Shown: positions 39,790-48,958, counted from the first letter of the stretch. The stretch is 64,000 bases of DNA from Paraburkholderia sp. BL10I2N1 (GCF_004361815.1 NZ_SNWA01000001.1:4613918-4677917); one strand, 5' to 3'. Made by a program: numbers and translations. Notes: generated by a model not told the origin, from the letters alone.

Positions 39790-40080
39790 GCTAGCCATTC
39801 GCTGGAAACTTGCGACACGCTTCTGTACAGCGTTGCAATGCCCCTCCTGATGCTCCTCGCATTCTGCCGCGCACGCATCGCACACCTGCGCGCACAAGGC
39901 GCAGATAGCCCGTCGCGTGCCGGCTGCTGCACACCATGGCACCGGATGCAACTCGGCAGACCACCGCGCAATCGACACCGAGTTTTATGCGTTCGGCCAT
40001 TTCGGTCGCATGTTTCACTCACAAACGGGAATCGACGCAGTGGTCGCAAGCCGTCGCTCATGCGTCGCAGGCCGAGATGC
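39790..40080 (-). pseudogene. Decayed four-helix-bundle copper-binding protein (DUF326-type)
   Basis: Cys-rich pieces of the family appear in order but in different frames. ISACDA, a stop, then ACDHCVDS are followed by another stop. HATEMAERIKLGVDCAVVCR is next, then a frame change, then ICALCAQVCDACAAECEEHQ with a second frame change, and last QRCTEACRKFPANG and the stop. The CxxxC spacing is that of the family that stores or binds Cu(I) with bundles of cysteines. At least two stops and two frameshifts make it a genuine pseudogene. Confidence 0.75.
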
Positions 40081-40249
40081 AAGGTTGATGCTGTTCGTGT
40101 CCATTTAATGGCTCTGATGGAATGGCCGGCGAAAAGACCGGCTCATTTCACCGAGCAACGCACGGACCCAGTCTGCACCGTTGTTTTTTTCGGCCTCTCC
40201 TGCCAGGGCGAGGCGACCGCACTCAGGACCATCGGCGTGAGCCGTCAGG

Positions 40250-40567
40250 TCAAGGTATTGCCTCAGACTGCGTGCGGACGCGGAAAAACCTTTCGACGGG
40301 AATAATCGCGACTATGCCGTCTCCGACCGGCCCGACGTGCGCGATATCCATGATTGCTCTTACGAGGGTTTCAACGTCCGATGCCTGAGCGAAAATTTCG
40401 ATTTTGAGGTGCTCGGTCGTCCAATCATCGGCAAACAGGTTTGGATGCGCGCCGAACCCTTTTACCTTGCTGACGGTTATGCCGTGGATATCAATAGCGG
40501 CGAGCCTCTTTTCCAGAGTTTGCAGAACCTCCGGCCGGACAACCGCCACAACACATTTAAGTTCCAT
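40250..40567 (-). CDS. PII-like signalling protein with shortened T-loop (PII-NG type)
   Basis: The 105-residue product (ATG 40567; the frame extends to 40606) has the PII fold markers MELKCVVAVVRPEVLQTLE, GITVSKVKGFG near residue 30, the B-loop VGPVGDGIVAIIP near 87 and a C-terminal FFRVRTQS. Between GFG (residues 37-39) and KIE (from residue 55) the T-loop is about seven residues shorter than in GlnB, and the uridylylated Tyr51 is absent. Such variants (PII-NG) are known beside heavy-metal RND efflux genes. Here the neighbour is the decayed copper-binding gene, so its partners seem lost. Confidence 0.85.
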   Translation of the reverse strand: MELKCVVAVVRPEVLQTLEKRLAAIDIHGITVSKVKGFGAHPNLFADDWTTEHLKIEIFAQASDVETLVRAIMDIAHVGPVGDGIVAIIPVERFFRVRTQSEAIP

Positions 40568-40715
40568 GTCTAGCTCCTCGTTGACTCCCTGATGGAAGGA
40601 CGTCATGCGCTGCTATCCCTTCGGCGCCCACTTTGTACCAGGCTATTTCTTTAGCTGTATCCTCGACTGGCGGCCGTCGTGCCCGTCCGCTCGCCTGGCA
40701 GAGCGTCGCTCGAAC

Positions 40716-41108
40716 CTAGAGAGCTTCGCCGCGCAACTGCATCGCGCGTCGATAGGCATGCGTGAGTTCCTTGGACTTGGCCTCAGCGAGCTCGCGCAGT
40801 TCCTTGCCGAGCGACGAGACCTTGTCAGGATGGTACTGCGACATGAGCCGGCGATACGCTGTCTTGATTTCAACGACGCTCGCATCCTGTCGGACTTCGA
40901 GCACCTCGTACCAGGCCGGGTCTCCTCGCGTGGAGGATTCGTTTTCCGAAGACCCCGCGCTCTTCGCGGACTCGTTGTTCTGCGCTCCGCTTGTCGGGCC
41001 GGCTCTCGAGCGTCGCTCCGCAGCCTTGCCTTTTTCGATGAGCTTGGACACCACCCAGTAGCCGAGCAGCAAACAGATGACGAGCACCCAGAACCTAAAG
41101 GAAACCAC
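40716..41108 (-). CDS. Membrane-anchored J-domain protein
   Basis: The 130-residue product has one N-terminal membrane span (FWVLVICLLLGYWVVSKLI, residues 6-24), a Ser/Glu/Asn-rich linker to about residue 62, and a C-terminal J domain with HPD at 93-95 (YRRLMSQYHPDKVSSLG). It should recruit DnaK to the membrane, in the manner of DjlA or CbpA-like co-chaperones. Its start overlaps the end of the small frame at 41095-41310. Confidence 0.88.
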   Translation of the reverse strand: MVSFRFWVLVICLLLGYWVVSKLIEKGKAAERRSRAGPTSGAQNNESAKSAGSSENESSTRGDPAWYEVLEVRQDASVVEIKTAYRRLMSQYHPDKVSSLGKELRELAEAKSKELTHAYRRAMQLRGEAL

Positions 41109-41310
41109 GCGAAACCTCCCGGGTCAGGGCTTCGCGCAACTCGCCCAGGCGCCCCAGCTCGGCCTCGTTGTTCTCGATGTCCATCAGGTCGTCGACCATC
41201 ACCACGAGCTGACGGAAGAGCGCGTCTTCTACATCGCCCGAGAGCCGCGTCGCGGAGACCCGGACCAGGTCCGTGTCCGGCAACTTGCCCCGACTGGCGT
41301 GCAGCGACAA
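41095..41310 (-). CDS. Small hypothetical protein upstream of the J-domain gene
   Basis: The 71-residue frame is acidic and helical (ALFRQLVVMVDDLMDIENNE, then LGRLGELREALTREVSRGFL), and its end overlaps the start of the J-domain gene by 14 bases, which suggests coupling. The only in-frame start is TTG at 41310, without a clear ribosome site, so the true 5' end is uncertain. I do not recognise a family. Confidence 0.4.
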   Translation of the reverse strand: MSLHASRGKLPDTDLVRVSATRLSGDVEDALFRQLVVMVDDLMDIENNEAELGRLGELREALTREVSRGFL

Positions 41311-41359
41311 TTTGGGAACCAGATTGAGCGAGTGAGGCGGACAGGCCAGTAAGTCAAAT

Positions 41360-41414
41360 TATAAGCCGCCACCTCCGAATGCGTCACCCATTTGCGACGC
41401 ACTTTGCGCGATAC
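41360..41414. repeat. Dispersed 55-base repeat, copy 1
   Basis: TATAAGCCGCCACCTC begins a 55-base segment that recurs at 55214-55268 in the same orientation with three mismatches (52 of 55 identical). It begins inside non-coding sequence upstream of the small hypothetical gene at 41310. Read on the minus strand both copies give RKVRRKWV then HSEVAAY, so they may be the end of a shared mobile or coding element. Confidence 0.8.
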
Positions 41415-42010
41415 CCGACGAGACGGAACGGTGACGCCCGCAGGAATCTCCGAACGCGCGGCTGTGGTAAGGGAGGACACACGCCTCATAACGAGCCACG
41501 CGCGCCCCTCCCACATCCCTTGGCCAAGCAGCGACGGTACCGCGCGTCACGCTGCCGCGAAGCGGCAGCGGCTCGCCCGGATAACGGACTCCCGAAAAGC
41601 CATAGCAAACATGAATTCTCGAAGAGCAGCGTCGCGCGAGCGGAAGTTTTTCTCTTAGGTAGCGAATCAGACTTGAATTCGGCACACCTGCGACCGTCCG
41701 CTATCGCAATGCAAATGGCGAGCAGTGGGATGGCGAGGGCGAGATGCCTGTCTGTCTCGCTGCTCCGTGCAACACAAGCTGGTCAGTCCCCTGCGCACTT
41801 TGAGGTCGACGCTACGACCACAGCACCGTCGCGCGAACGCTGAGCGTGGCTGCGAGGCGTCGTCCTGTGCCGTCTCACCACGTGCCTGCACACGCTGGCA
41901 AAACGCTCCAAAACTGCTCCGCCGCAAAATGATTCATCCGATGTCAATAAGAGATAAACGCGGAAGGAGTGGCGCATACACATTACCGCACTGGCGCCCC
42001 CAGAAATGAA
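41415..42010. other. Stretch without supported gene
   Basis: Open frames in both strands here are Arg/Ser-rich with no family pattern or ribosome site. Apart from the repeat at its left edge I see nothing that can be named. Confidence 0.5.
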
Positions 42011-42364
42011 ATGGGAACCCAGAGGGTCTTTGCGTACGGGTTGTTGGTGGCAAAGCCCGCGTTGGTGATTGCGGTCACCTACTGTGTGCTCTCAAATCTG
42101 AACTTCCAGGCGTCGTTCGATAGGTCGCTTTCGTTGTATCGCGCCGCGGAGATGGGTCTGGTGAGCAAGGATTTTGCGTCGCGACATCGGACCGACCTCG
42201 TGCTGTTCAAGCACGTTGGGCCTGACGTGTTTGAATACCGGGTGCGACGCCCGCTGCTCGGTTATGCGGGCATGCCCTGGCTAGTCGTACACCGAACCGC
42301 CGCCGACCTGATTGCGCTTTGCAGCGCCCCTGGAACGACTGGCTGCACGCTCAAGGCCGATTGA
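42011..42364 (+). CDS. Small membrane protein of unknown function
   Basis: The 117-residue frame (ATG 42011; ATG-like starts upstream to 41969) has one hydrophobic span near residues 6-29 (FAYGLLVAKPALVIAVTYCV), then a soluble part of about 85 residues (DFASRHRTDLVLFKHVGPDV). No family is recognised and no neighbour on the same strand gives a context. Confidence 0.5.
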   Translation: MGTQRVFAYGLLVAKPALVIAVTYCVLSNLNFQASFDRSLSLYRAAEMGLVSKDFASRHRTDLVLFKHVGPDVFEYRVRRPLLGYAGMPWLVVHRTAADLIALCSAPGTTGCTLKAD

Positions 42365-42799
42365 AACTTTCAAGCAAACTTGCACCGGCGAACAATCGGT
42401 GTTTACCAACTCACCGTGACGCTGCATCCGGCGCGTGCGTCAACCCTACCTGTAACGTTGTTCCGACGCGCTCTTTAGTGCGGAGCCGCCGGACTGCCCG
42501 GACTTCGTCGACCGCAGTCACGAAACGGCACGCCCAGTTCCTGCTGCAGCCAACCACTCGGCTTGGGATATTCAGCGCGGGCATGCTGCGGCAGGACGTA
42601 GCCGCCGTTGTCGCCCTGGATGATGCCGTGGTCACCTGATTGTCCGACTAATTGGTGGTTTCGCTGAGTTGCTCCGTGTTTTTTCGGGTGATACTGTGAA
42701 ACTCGACTCGCTCTCAGACGGTGGCGGCGCGGATAGCGAGGCCCTGCTGCAAGCAAGTGCCACACGGGCCAGGATACGTTCGGCCTGGAGACAGCATCG
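42365..42799. other. Stretch without supported gene
   Basis: A minus-strand reading at about 42490-42650 (HGIIQGDNGGYVLPQHARAE) looks protein-like but has no start or family, and could be a gene fragment. The last 20 bases hold a GGAG before the receiver gene at 42800. Confidence 0.4.
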
Positions 42800-43243
42800 A
42801 TGGTCCACCGTATCTTTGCCGACAGCACCGACGACTTCGTGATGTTGCACGCCGTTGATGCGCTGGGGCCGATTGCGCATCCGCGCGTGCTGGTGGTCGA
42901 TGACTATCCCGCTGGCGCAGATGCGCTGAAGCTCTTGCTGGAGCAAGACGGGTTTGAGGTACGTAGCGCAAGCGACGCCTGCACTGCATATGCAATCGCC
43001 GAACAGTGGCTACCCTTCGCCGTCGTAGTTGACATCGCGATGCCCGGCATAACCGGGTTCGAGCTCGCGCGGCAACTCAGGGCAGGCACGCTCACGCGCG
43101 GTATGCTACTCGTTGCCTTCACCGCATGGAGTTCTCCGGAGGAAATAATCCAGGCACGCGAAGCCGGCTTTGATGTCCACTGCCTGAAACCGCTCACCCC
43201 GGTTCGGTTACTCACCGTGCTCCAGTCCGTCACAGGCAGATGA
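42800..43243 (+). CDS. Stand-alone receiver-domain response regulator
   Basis: The 147-residue product is a single REC domain: acidic pair D34-D35 (VLVVDDYPAGADALK), phospho-acceptor D78 (VVVDIAMPGITGFEL), the Thr in FTAW and the Lys in CLKPL. There is no output domain, so it must act by protein contact or phosphotransfer. The start has GGAG about ten bases upstream; ATG 42842 is also possible. No kinase gene is adjacent; the nearest is the hybrid kinase at 52038. Confidence 0.88.
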   Translation: MVHRIFADSTDDFVMLHAVDALGPIAHPRVLVVDDYPAGADALKLLLEQDGFEVRSASDACTAYAIAEQWLPFAVVVDIAMPGITGFELARQLRAGTLTRGMLLVAFTAWSSPEEIIQAREAGFDVHCLKPLTPVRLLTVLQSVTGR

Positions 43244-43417
43244 GTCCTGCAAGTGCGACCTCGTGAATTTCGACGGTCGAGGTCGCCGTGGGGCCATCAC
43301 GCGTAGAGTCATGCAGAAACGAACGGGGGTACAGTGTTGCACTGTTATCGTGTTCGTGGACGGTACGCGCGGCCGGCGTCGCGCTTCCGGTTGCGTTCTC
43401 TTATTCCGAGGAGCCGT

Positions 43418-43651
43418 ATGTCCACAGGAAAGAAGCCATCTGATGAGGCACTTGCGCTGGAGCGAGTGGTGAGCGCCGCTCGTGCTGTGCAAGCCGCACT
43501 GGCCGCTCTTCAACCGCGCTTCGCTGCGGACGGAGATGGACAGCCATCGACGCTCGAGCTCGTCGCCTTTGAAGTCGCAATGCAGGAGCTGAAAGAGGCG
43601 CGGGAGGCGTTTGACGTACTGGTGTCGGGCGTGCCTCACCCGCATCCATGA
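43418..43651 (+). CDS. Hypothetical small helical protein
   Basis: The 77-residue product (ATG 43418 with GAGG in front) is mostly helical, with Ala- and Glu-rich heptad-like segments (ALERVVSAARAVQAALAALQ and VAMQELKEAREAFDVLV). No family is recognised. It is a plausible gene because of its ribosome site and composition. Confidence 0.5.
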   Translation: MSTGKKPSDEALALERVVSAARAVQAALAALQPRFAADGDGQPSTLELVAFEVAMQELKEAREAFDVLVSGVPHPHP

Positions 43652-43783
43652 GGAAGACGACCATCGCTTGTCACACCCGGCTCTACGCACATCTTTGACG
43701 TTGCGCCGCACGCAGTCGCACGACTGCGCACAGCACGCGCTCGAAGGGTGTTTGCCACCTAGAGTCGTGTACTGCCCATTACC

Positions 43784-44062
43784 ATGTCGACGAACCCCAA
43801 GTACCAGGAGACGTTCAGCCGCATTAACAGCGCCACCGGCACCATGACGTTAATGACGGAGGTCGACGTCGCGACGGGCGAGGACGTTCGAGTCTTGCGC
43901 TTGGGAGCAGCGGAAGATGGTAAAGCACTTGTGCTGGTTGATTTCGACGAACGGAAGGCGGGTATCCACCGCGAAATCCGCTCCGAGATTACGGTCCGAG
44001 ACTTGATAGCGGCGATTCGTACTTACGGAGCAGAATTGTCGGGCGAGCGACACAACCTGTGA
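43784..44062 (+). CDS. Hypothetical protein, paralogous to the fragment at 45369
   Basis: The 92-residue product starts MSTNPKYQETFSRINSATG and ends in EITVRDLIAAIRTYGAELSG. The last part recurs in the small frame at 45369-45473 (VTAAELIAAIRTHGAEP), which lies on the other side of the dnaJ gene. No family is recognised. A beta-rich middle (EDVRVLRLGAAEDGKALVLV) suggests a small folded domain. Confidence 0.55.
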   Translation: MSTNPKYQETFSRINSATGTMTLMTEVDVATGEDVRVLRLGAAEDGKALVLVDFDERKAGIHREIRSEITVRDLIAAIRTYGAELSGERHNL

Positions 44063-44340
44063 AAGATAGTCGCTCGCGTATACGGACTTGCATTGGCTTC
44101 GCACGACACGTGGCGAATATCCAACTCCGATAGCCTGCGTCGCAGAGTCGCCGGCGCAACGGCCCGCATTGCCCCCCAACTACGGATTCCAGCACTGAGA
44201 AACGGCGCGCCAGCGAGCGAACGGCTTACGAGCGCGTCGGGTTCCCTGGGAGCGATTTCCAGAACCGCTGGCGACATTCAGTACAATGGGCAATCGATTG
44301 CGCCGGAATACTCTGCGGGACCGTTATTGGCAGTTAAACG

Positions 44341-45357
44341 TTGAACTCAGACACGCATTATCAAACCCTTGGCGTTGCGAGCACCGCGTCTGCCGACGAT
44401 ATCGTGAAGGCGTACCGCCGATTGGCGATGCGCTGGCACCCGGACCGCAACCCGGCCAACCCGCACGACGCCAAAACGCGGTTCCAGCAAATCAGGAGCG
44501 CGTACGACGTGCTGGGCGACCCGCGCAAAAGAGAGCTTTACGACCTCCAGAATTCGCCACGCCGGTCTAGCTCATCCGGCAGTGCGTCGTCAGGCTCGTC
44601 CTTTGACGAGGCCGTCCGGGCGCGATGGAACAAGCGACATGGACCGACGCCGGTCCAAGGCGCGGATATCGAATGCAAGATGACGGTCCCGCTCGAAACG
44701 GTAATTTTCGGCGGCGCTGCGGACGTAGCGATGCTTGCACCGCGGCCGTGCGGGACCTGTCACGGAAACGGCAAGCTCGCCGGTCATTTCGCCTGTCCGT
44801 CATGCGGCGGCGACGGCAAAGACGACCATGGGCGCAACTGCAGAAAGTGCAGTGGCTACGGCGCGGTCGACGAGACGCGCTGTCCGAACTGCAGCGGAAA
44901 GGGCGTAGTCAAGACTAAGAAGACGATAAGGGTGACCGTCCCGCCGGGTGTCGTGGAGGGCACGGTTCTGCGTGTTAAGGGCGCCGGAGGCCCTGGTCTG
45001 AACGGGGGCGCACCGGGTTCGGCTTTCTGCCGCATCAAGATTCAGGCGCATCGCACCTACAAGCTGCGCGGCCTTACCCTGAGCCGGGACCTTACGGTGG
45101 ACTGTGTCACAGCCATGCTGGGCGGCACGGTTGCGGTCGAGTTATTCGGCGCGCAGGTCAAGGTCGCCGTGCCGCCAATGACCCGAGCGGGGAAAATCAT
45201 CACGATGGAAAAGGCGGGGTTGAAGAATTCGAAGACCGGAGAAAACGGTGACCTCAAATTCAAGGTCGTTATCGATTTGCCCACCAGTGCTCGCAAGTTG
45301 AGGCCCGAGCACAAAGAAATACTGCGGGCGATGTTCAACGCCGCTGCCGCCAAGTGA
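44341..45357 (+). CDS. DnaJ-type chaperone with zinc-finger domain
   Basis: The 338-residue type A J protein has a J domain with HPD at residues 33-35 (LAMRWHPDRNP), a Ser/Gly linker, and four zinc-binding repeats of the CxxCxGxG type: CGTCHGNG, CPSCGGDG, CRKCSGYG and CPNCSGKG. The C-terminal client-binding domain (GVVEGTVLRVKGAGGPG) follows. The start is TTG 44341. The housekeeping dnaJ should be elsewhere near dnaK, so this is a second, island-borne copy that is shorter than the usual 375 residues. Confidence 0.92.
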   Translation: MNSDTHYQTLGVASTASADDIVKAYRRLAMRWHPDRNPANPHDAKTRFQQIRSAYDVLGDPRKRELYDLQNSPRRSSSSGSASSGSSFDEAVRARWNKRHGPTPVQGADIECKMTVPLETVIFGGAADVAMLAPRPCGTCHGNGKLAGHFACPSCGGDGKDDHGRNCRKCSGYGAVDETRCPNCSGKGVVKTKKTIRVTVPPGVVEGTVLRVKGAGGPGLNGGAPGSAFCRIKIQAHRTYKLRGLTLSRDLTVDCVTAMLGGTVAVELFGAQVKVAVPPMTRAGKIITMEKAGLKNSKTGENGDLKFKVVIDLPTSARKLRPEHKEILRAMFNAAAAK

Positions 45358-45368
45358 GGGTTCCAGCG

Positions 45369-45473
45369 GTGGCACGCTCGTCCGGTTGGCGCTACGAGGT
45401 TACGGCCGCCGAATTGATTGCAGCTATTCGGACGCATGGTGCTGAGCCTCCGCGAAAGCAACACAGCGTGTGA
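45369..45473 (+). pseudogene. Fragment of the 92-residue hypothetical family
   Basis: A 34-residue frame starting at GTG 45369 reproduces the C-terminal part of the gene at 43784-44062 (ELIAAIRTHGAE against DLIAAIRTYGAE). The N-terminal two thirds are missing. It follows dnaJ by 11 bases and is probably a residue of duplication. Confidence 0.5.
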
Positions 45474-45538
45474 CAGGTGGCGCCGACCCTGACCCACACC
45501 TGACAACGGCATCTGGAGAAGCCACCCGGCGGAGGCCA

Positions 45539-46249
45539 TCAAAGCCGCAGCAACTCTGCTTTCATCCAGTCGTGGACGGCTCTGCTCAATTCCTGTTGCG
45601 ACATGTCTCCGGATGAAAATGCCGGGCCAACAACTACTCGGATGTGCCCCCGCCCGTCAGGCCATCCCTTCGCCGGCCAAACCTTTCCCGCGTTGTGGAC
45701 AACAGGGACGACCGGCGCACCGGTCGCGCATGCCAGACGAACACCGCCGGACGTCAATCTCAATGGTGCGCCATGCGGCACCCGGGTTCCTTCCGGAAAT
45801 ATCACCACGACGTCACCCTTACGCAGCCGCTCGGCACACTCCTGTGTCACTGCCTGATGGGCCTGTCGCGCCGAGCCACGATTCAGGCTGACCATGTCGA
45901 GGCCACGTAGCACCCATCCGAAGAACGGAATACGCAGAAGGTCTTCCTTGAACACAAAGCTGATGCGTCGTGGAAACACCGCGAGGAACGCCAGCGTCTC
46001 CCAGGTCGATTCATGACGGCACAAGATTATTGATGGCTCTTCTGGAAGATGCTCGAGCCCGTCCACCGAACATGTGATGCCAGGCAGCCAGCGCATCACG
46101 GCAACCAATGCACGGCACCATTGCGCCGCAAGCCAGTAGCGGCCGCTCCTCCCGACGAAAGGAAAAAGCAACAGTATCCCCGCTGAGTACAGCGTTCCGC
46201 TGCCGAGCAGGTAGACAATGAACAGCCATTTGGCGAACGTGGAGCGCAT
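45539..46249 (-). CDS. 1-acyl-sn-glycerol-3-phosphate acyltransferase (PlsC family)
   Basis: PlsC-type enzymes add the second acyl chain to lysophosphatidic acid. The 236-residue product has an N-terminal membrane span (WLFIVYLLGSGTLYSAGILLL), the catalytic HxxxxE version of the HX4D motif (CRHESTWETLAFL near residue 75) and the glycerol-phosphate motif FPEGTRVPHG near 150. The ATG at 46249 is chosen; a longer frame to 46429 is not supported. Its presence outside a lipid operon suggests an extra, island-borne copy. Confidence 0.92.
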   Translation of the reverse strand: MRSTFAKWLFIVYLLGSGTLYSAGILLLFPFVGRSGRYWLAAQWCRALVAVMRWLPGITCSVDGLEHLPEEPSIILCRHESTWETLAFLAVFPRRISFVFKEDLLRIPFFGWVLRGLDMVSLNRGSARQAHQAVTQECAERLRKGDVVVIFPEGTRVPHGAPLRLTSGGVRLACATGAPVVPVVHNAGKVWPAKGWPDGRGHIRVVVGPAFSSGDMSQQELSRAVHDWMKAELLRL

Positions 46250-46715
46250 GATGACCCGAATGAAATGAGCCTGGCAGCGGGAGGTTATGGTGGCGACCAA
46301 CTGCGCCTGCTCGCCCGATGCCTTCACACGCTGGCAATTCGTCATCGACAAGAAGTAGGGTTTCCATCCTGGCCCGCTGTTCCAGGGCGTGAGATGCATC
46401 GGCATCAGTTCGTCACGACACTTGCTCAACAGCCTTCACGGCGTACCGATACATCTGTCAGGCGAATGCGAACGGCCCGAATTCCCACTGTACTGCCTGT
46501 CGGGGTCACGTCGTCCATAGGGTTTTAACTTAGGCCCGAGAGAGCGGTGTTCAGCAGGAGGGCGCGTGCGACTCTTGGTCGCACGCTTGCAGTTCCCCCT
46601 CTCTTGGCAAGCGGTGACTTCGGCCGCTCCTGCATGGAGACCGACTTAGGTTGTCCAGGACACAAACCCCGTTGAACCGCGCAGATAGAATCCACCAGTA
46701 GCGAGGAAGAGCGAG
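46250..46715. other. Intergenic stretch with divergent promoters presumed
   Basis: These 466 bases lie between the divergent acyltransferase and exported-protein genes. They should contain both promoters. I see no gene, repeat or strong hairpin. Confidence 0.4.
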
Positions 46716-47300
46716 ATGCGACAATTAGCGGCGGGCGCAGCCCTGTTGATACTTCTGTCCGCCCGCAGCGTAGGTGCCACGCCTGCAACAGGAGGCTCGG
46801 GCGGCTTTGGCGTGGTGGACGAAAAGAAGTGTGCCGCGTTCCGGCGTGATGCGGTCCCGCAGAGCATCAACACAGCGCAATTCGTCGACGCTCACATCGA
46901 GCCTGTTTCTGCAGCAGAAGGGGTCTATCTAGCCTCAAAAAACTCTGCGTTTAATCTATCCCCCAATCCCCGTCGCTTTTCGCTCCTCGCTTCCCGGCCG
47001 GCTTTCAGCGCCTGGCGGCTGCATACCTCGCTCAAGGTCCTCGTGCAGTCGCTAAGAGCGATTGACGAGCCCGCTCCAGGAGAAAATCTGGAGGCCCATC
47101 GCGTGAAAAGCGCGACCTTCGCATTGCTCGCATCGGCACAAACAGCAACGATGTTCGAAGCGTACGCACGCTACGACAGCACGCGCAAACCGCCATTCAT
47201 GACTCAGGCAACGATGGAGACCGCTTCAGTGTCCCTCGCGAACATGGGACCGGCTCTCGCATGGTTTGTGAGTTGCACGGTCGATGTGCTGAAAAAATAA
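46716..47300 (+). CDS. Hypothetical exported protein
   Basis: The 194-residue product starts with a signal peptide (MRQLAAGAALLILLSARSVGA, cleavage near residue 21). The mature part has two cysteines and helix-rich segments (HTSLKVLVQSLRAIDE and KSATFALLASAQTATMFEAY). No family is recognised; a periplasmic location is inferred from the signal peptide. Confidence 0.6.
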   Translation: MRQLAAGAALLILLSARSVGATPATGGSGGFGVVDEKKCAAFRRDAVPQSINTAQFVDAHIEPVSAAEGVYLASKNSAFNLSPNPRRFSLLASRPAFSAWRLHTSLKVLVQSLRAIDEPAPGENLEAHRVKSATFALLASAQTATMFEAYARYDSTRKPPFMTQATMETASVSLANMGPALAWFVSCTVDVLKK

Positions 47301-47507
47301 ACCTGATTACCCGAACAGTATTTCGGGGTGCCCGCTGGGGCAAACGACATTCTTGCGCCAATTAGGGGATTTACGTCGTCACGACGCCTCGACCCGCAGC
47401 CGAGGCAATCGAGCGGCGAGGAGTGCGTGCGTAACAACTGAAGAGAATTGCCGTTGACTGCAACGTGACCGTGGTCTCGCCAAACGGTTTCGAGCGAATG
47501 CTTCCTC

Positions 47508-48071
47508 TCAGCAGCGAGCACCCGGTGCAGCGGCTATCTCGCCTTGTTCGAAGTACATGCGGTCAGGCGATAGCGCTACCCCGAACATCGAAGCTTGCCG
47601 CGAACCCTTCACTCCCCAAATTTCAATCTGCCCGTGCCGACCGACAACAATAACTTCGCGGGCACCGCCTTCAAGATAGCTTGTGACCCTCCGGTCAAGG
47701 TCGTGCGCCCTGTCACTATCGAGCAGCACCTCAACACAAAGGTCGGGCACGAACGGCACAGGGTCGTCGCGGTCGAAATCCTCCCACCTGTCACACGGCA
47801 TCCAGACAACGTCGGGAACCCTGATGCCGAAGGACGGGGTCGTCACAGCAACCGACATGGCGGCAAGATGGCCAATCTGCTCGGTTACCTGACAGAAGAT
47901 GTCGGTGAGCACTATCTGGCGCCTCGCGGACGGGCACGCATTCGCCACCGGTACACCCCATTCGTCCAGTTCGTACCGTTCGCCTTGGCCGAATTCCGCG
48001 TGGGCGCTCAGGCGACGCCACGCGGCAAGCAACCCGTTGCTGTCCAGGAGGTAAGGCGCGTCCATAGGCAT
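47508..48071 (-). CDS. Uma2-family (DUF820) restriction-endonuclease-fold protein
   Basis: The 187-residue product has the Uma2 pattern: GERYELDEWG near residue 30, IRVPDVVWMP near 85, the PD-(D/E)xK-like PDLCVEVLLDSD near 108 and the closing YLEGGAREVIVVG. The usual Lys after the second acid is replaced by Arg-rich sequence (DLDRRVTSYLE). Uma2 genes are common as singletons of unknown role in cyanobacteria and in some proteobacteria. It may be a decaying or non-nuclease copy. Confidence 0.8.
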   Translation of the reverse strand: MPMDAPYLLDSNGLLAAWRRLSAHAEFGQGERYELDEWGVPVANACPSARRQIVLTDIFCQVTEQIGHLAAMSVAVTTPSFGIRVPDVVWMPCDRWEDFDRDDPVPFVPDLCVEVLLDSDRAHDLDRRVTSYLEGGAREVIVVGRHGQIEIWGVKGSRQASMFGVALSPDRMYFEQGEIAAAPGARC

Positions 48072-48958
48072 CTCGCAGGGAAGTCACTTAAGCGTATACC
48101 CTTTTCCCCGCGATTTAACAATTATTATGCATTTGTGCACCGCAAAATAGCAGGATGTCGAACTATCCTTCGCGTCAACGTCGTTGTCGCGCAAAGGCGA
48201 GCTAAGCCAACGGGCGAATAGGACCGCTATACCGCGCCACGCTTACCTCGAAGCTGTTCGTTCTCGAACATCAAGCGAAGCTAATCCGTGACTTCTACGG
48301 TCGAGCAACCGTGTCTGGAGGCGCCCGTTGTTATTGTTATGAAAATGCGCCGCGAAGAAATTCGATTCCTTGCACGGCAGGCCTTGAACATCTAAAGTTA
48401 ACGCGGTTTCTCAGGTTTGTTGTGCGCCGCGGGAAACACGGAAGCAATGAAGACCAGGACGCGACATCTCCTGCGGATACTTTCCGGTATCAAGCGCGCC
48501 CGCGAATGCAGGCCCGCTCCGTGCAATCGCAAGCGGTAATACGATGCGCCTGACTGCGGGGGGAAACCGTCGCTGCACCGGTCTCACCGAAAGACGGCCA
48601 GCGCGACGAGTCGCGCCATTCATCTGCTGAAAGCTATCCGCCGCCGGGTCCCGAAACAGGCTCTCGGCTGCACTGGAGCCGTGCGTGCGCGGACGTTGGC
48701 CGGGCTCCGTCAAGCAACAGGAACCGTGACCGGTGGGTCAGTACCCGGTCAACCTCAAAGTGCTAGCATGTGCGATTAGCCGTGCCGGCGACCGTGGTGC
48801 CGGCCTTGGGTGCCGCGTGTCCATCCTGAGGGAGAGACATCTGAAATTCGTTGCAGCTCGCCCAACATTTCAACGAGCCCGGCAGGTCAAGCGTAAACAA
48901 CGCCCTGGGACCGGTCTGCTTAGGGTGCGGTCCGCCGTCTGGCCACAGGAGGCCCAAC
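48072..48958. other. Stretch without supported gene
   Basis: All open frames in these 887 bases are short and lack starts, ribosome sites or family patterns. The sequence just after 48100 is AT-rich (GCGATTTAACAATTATTATGC) and may hold the promoter of the Uma2 gene. A GGAGG at 48946 serves the next gene. Confidence 0.5.
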
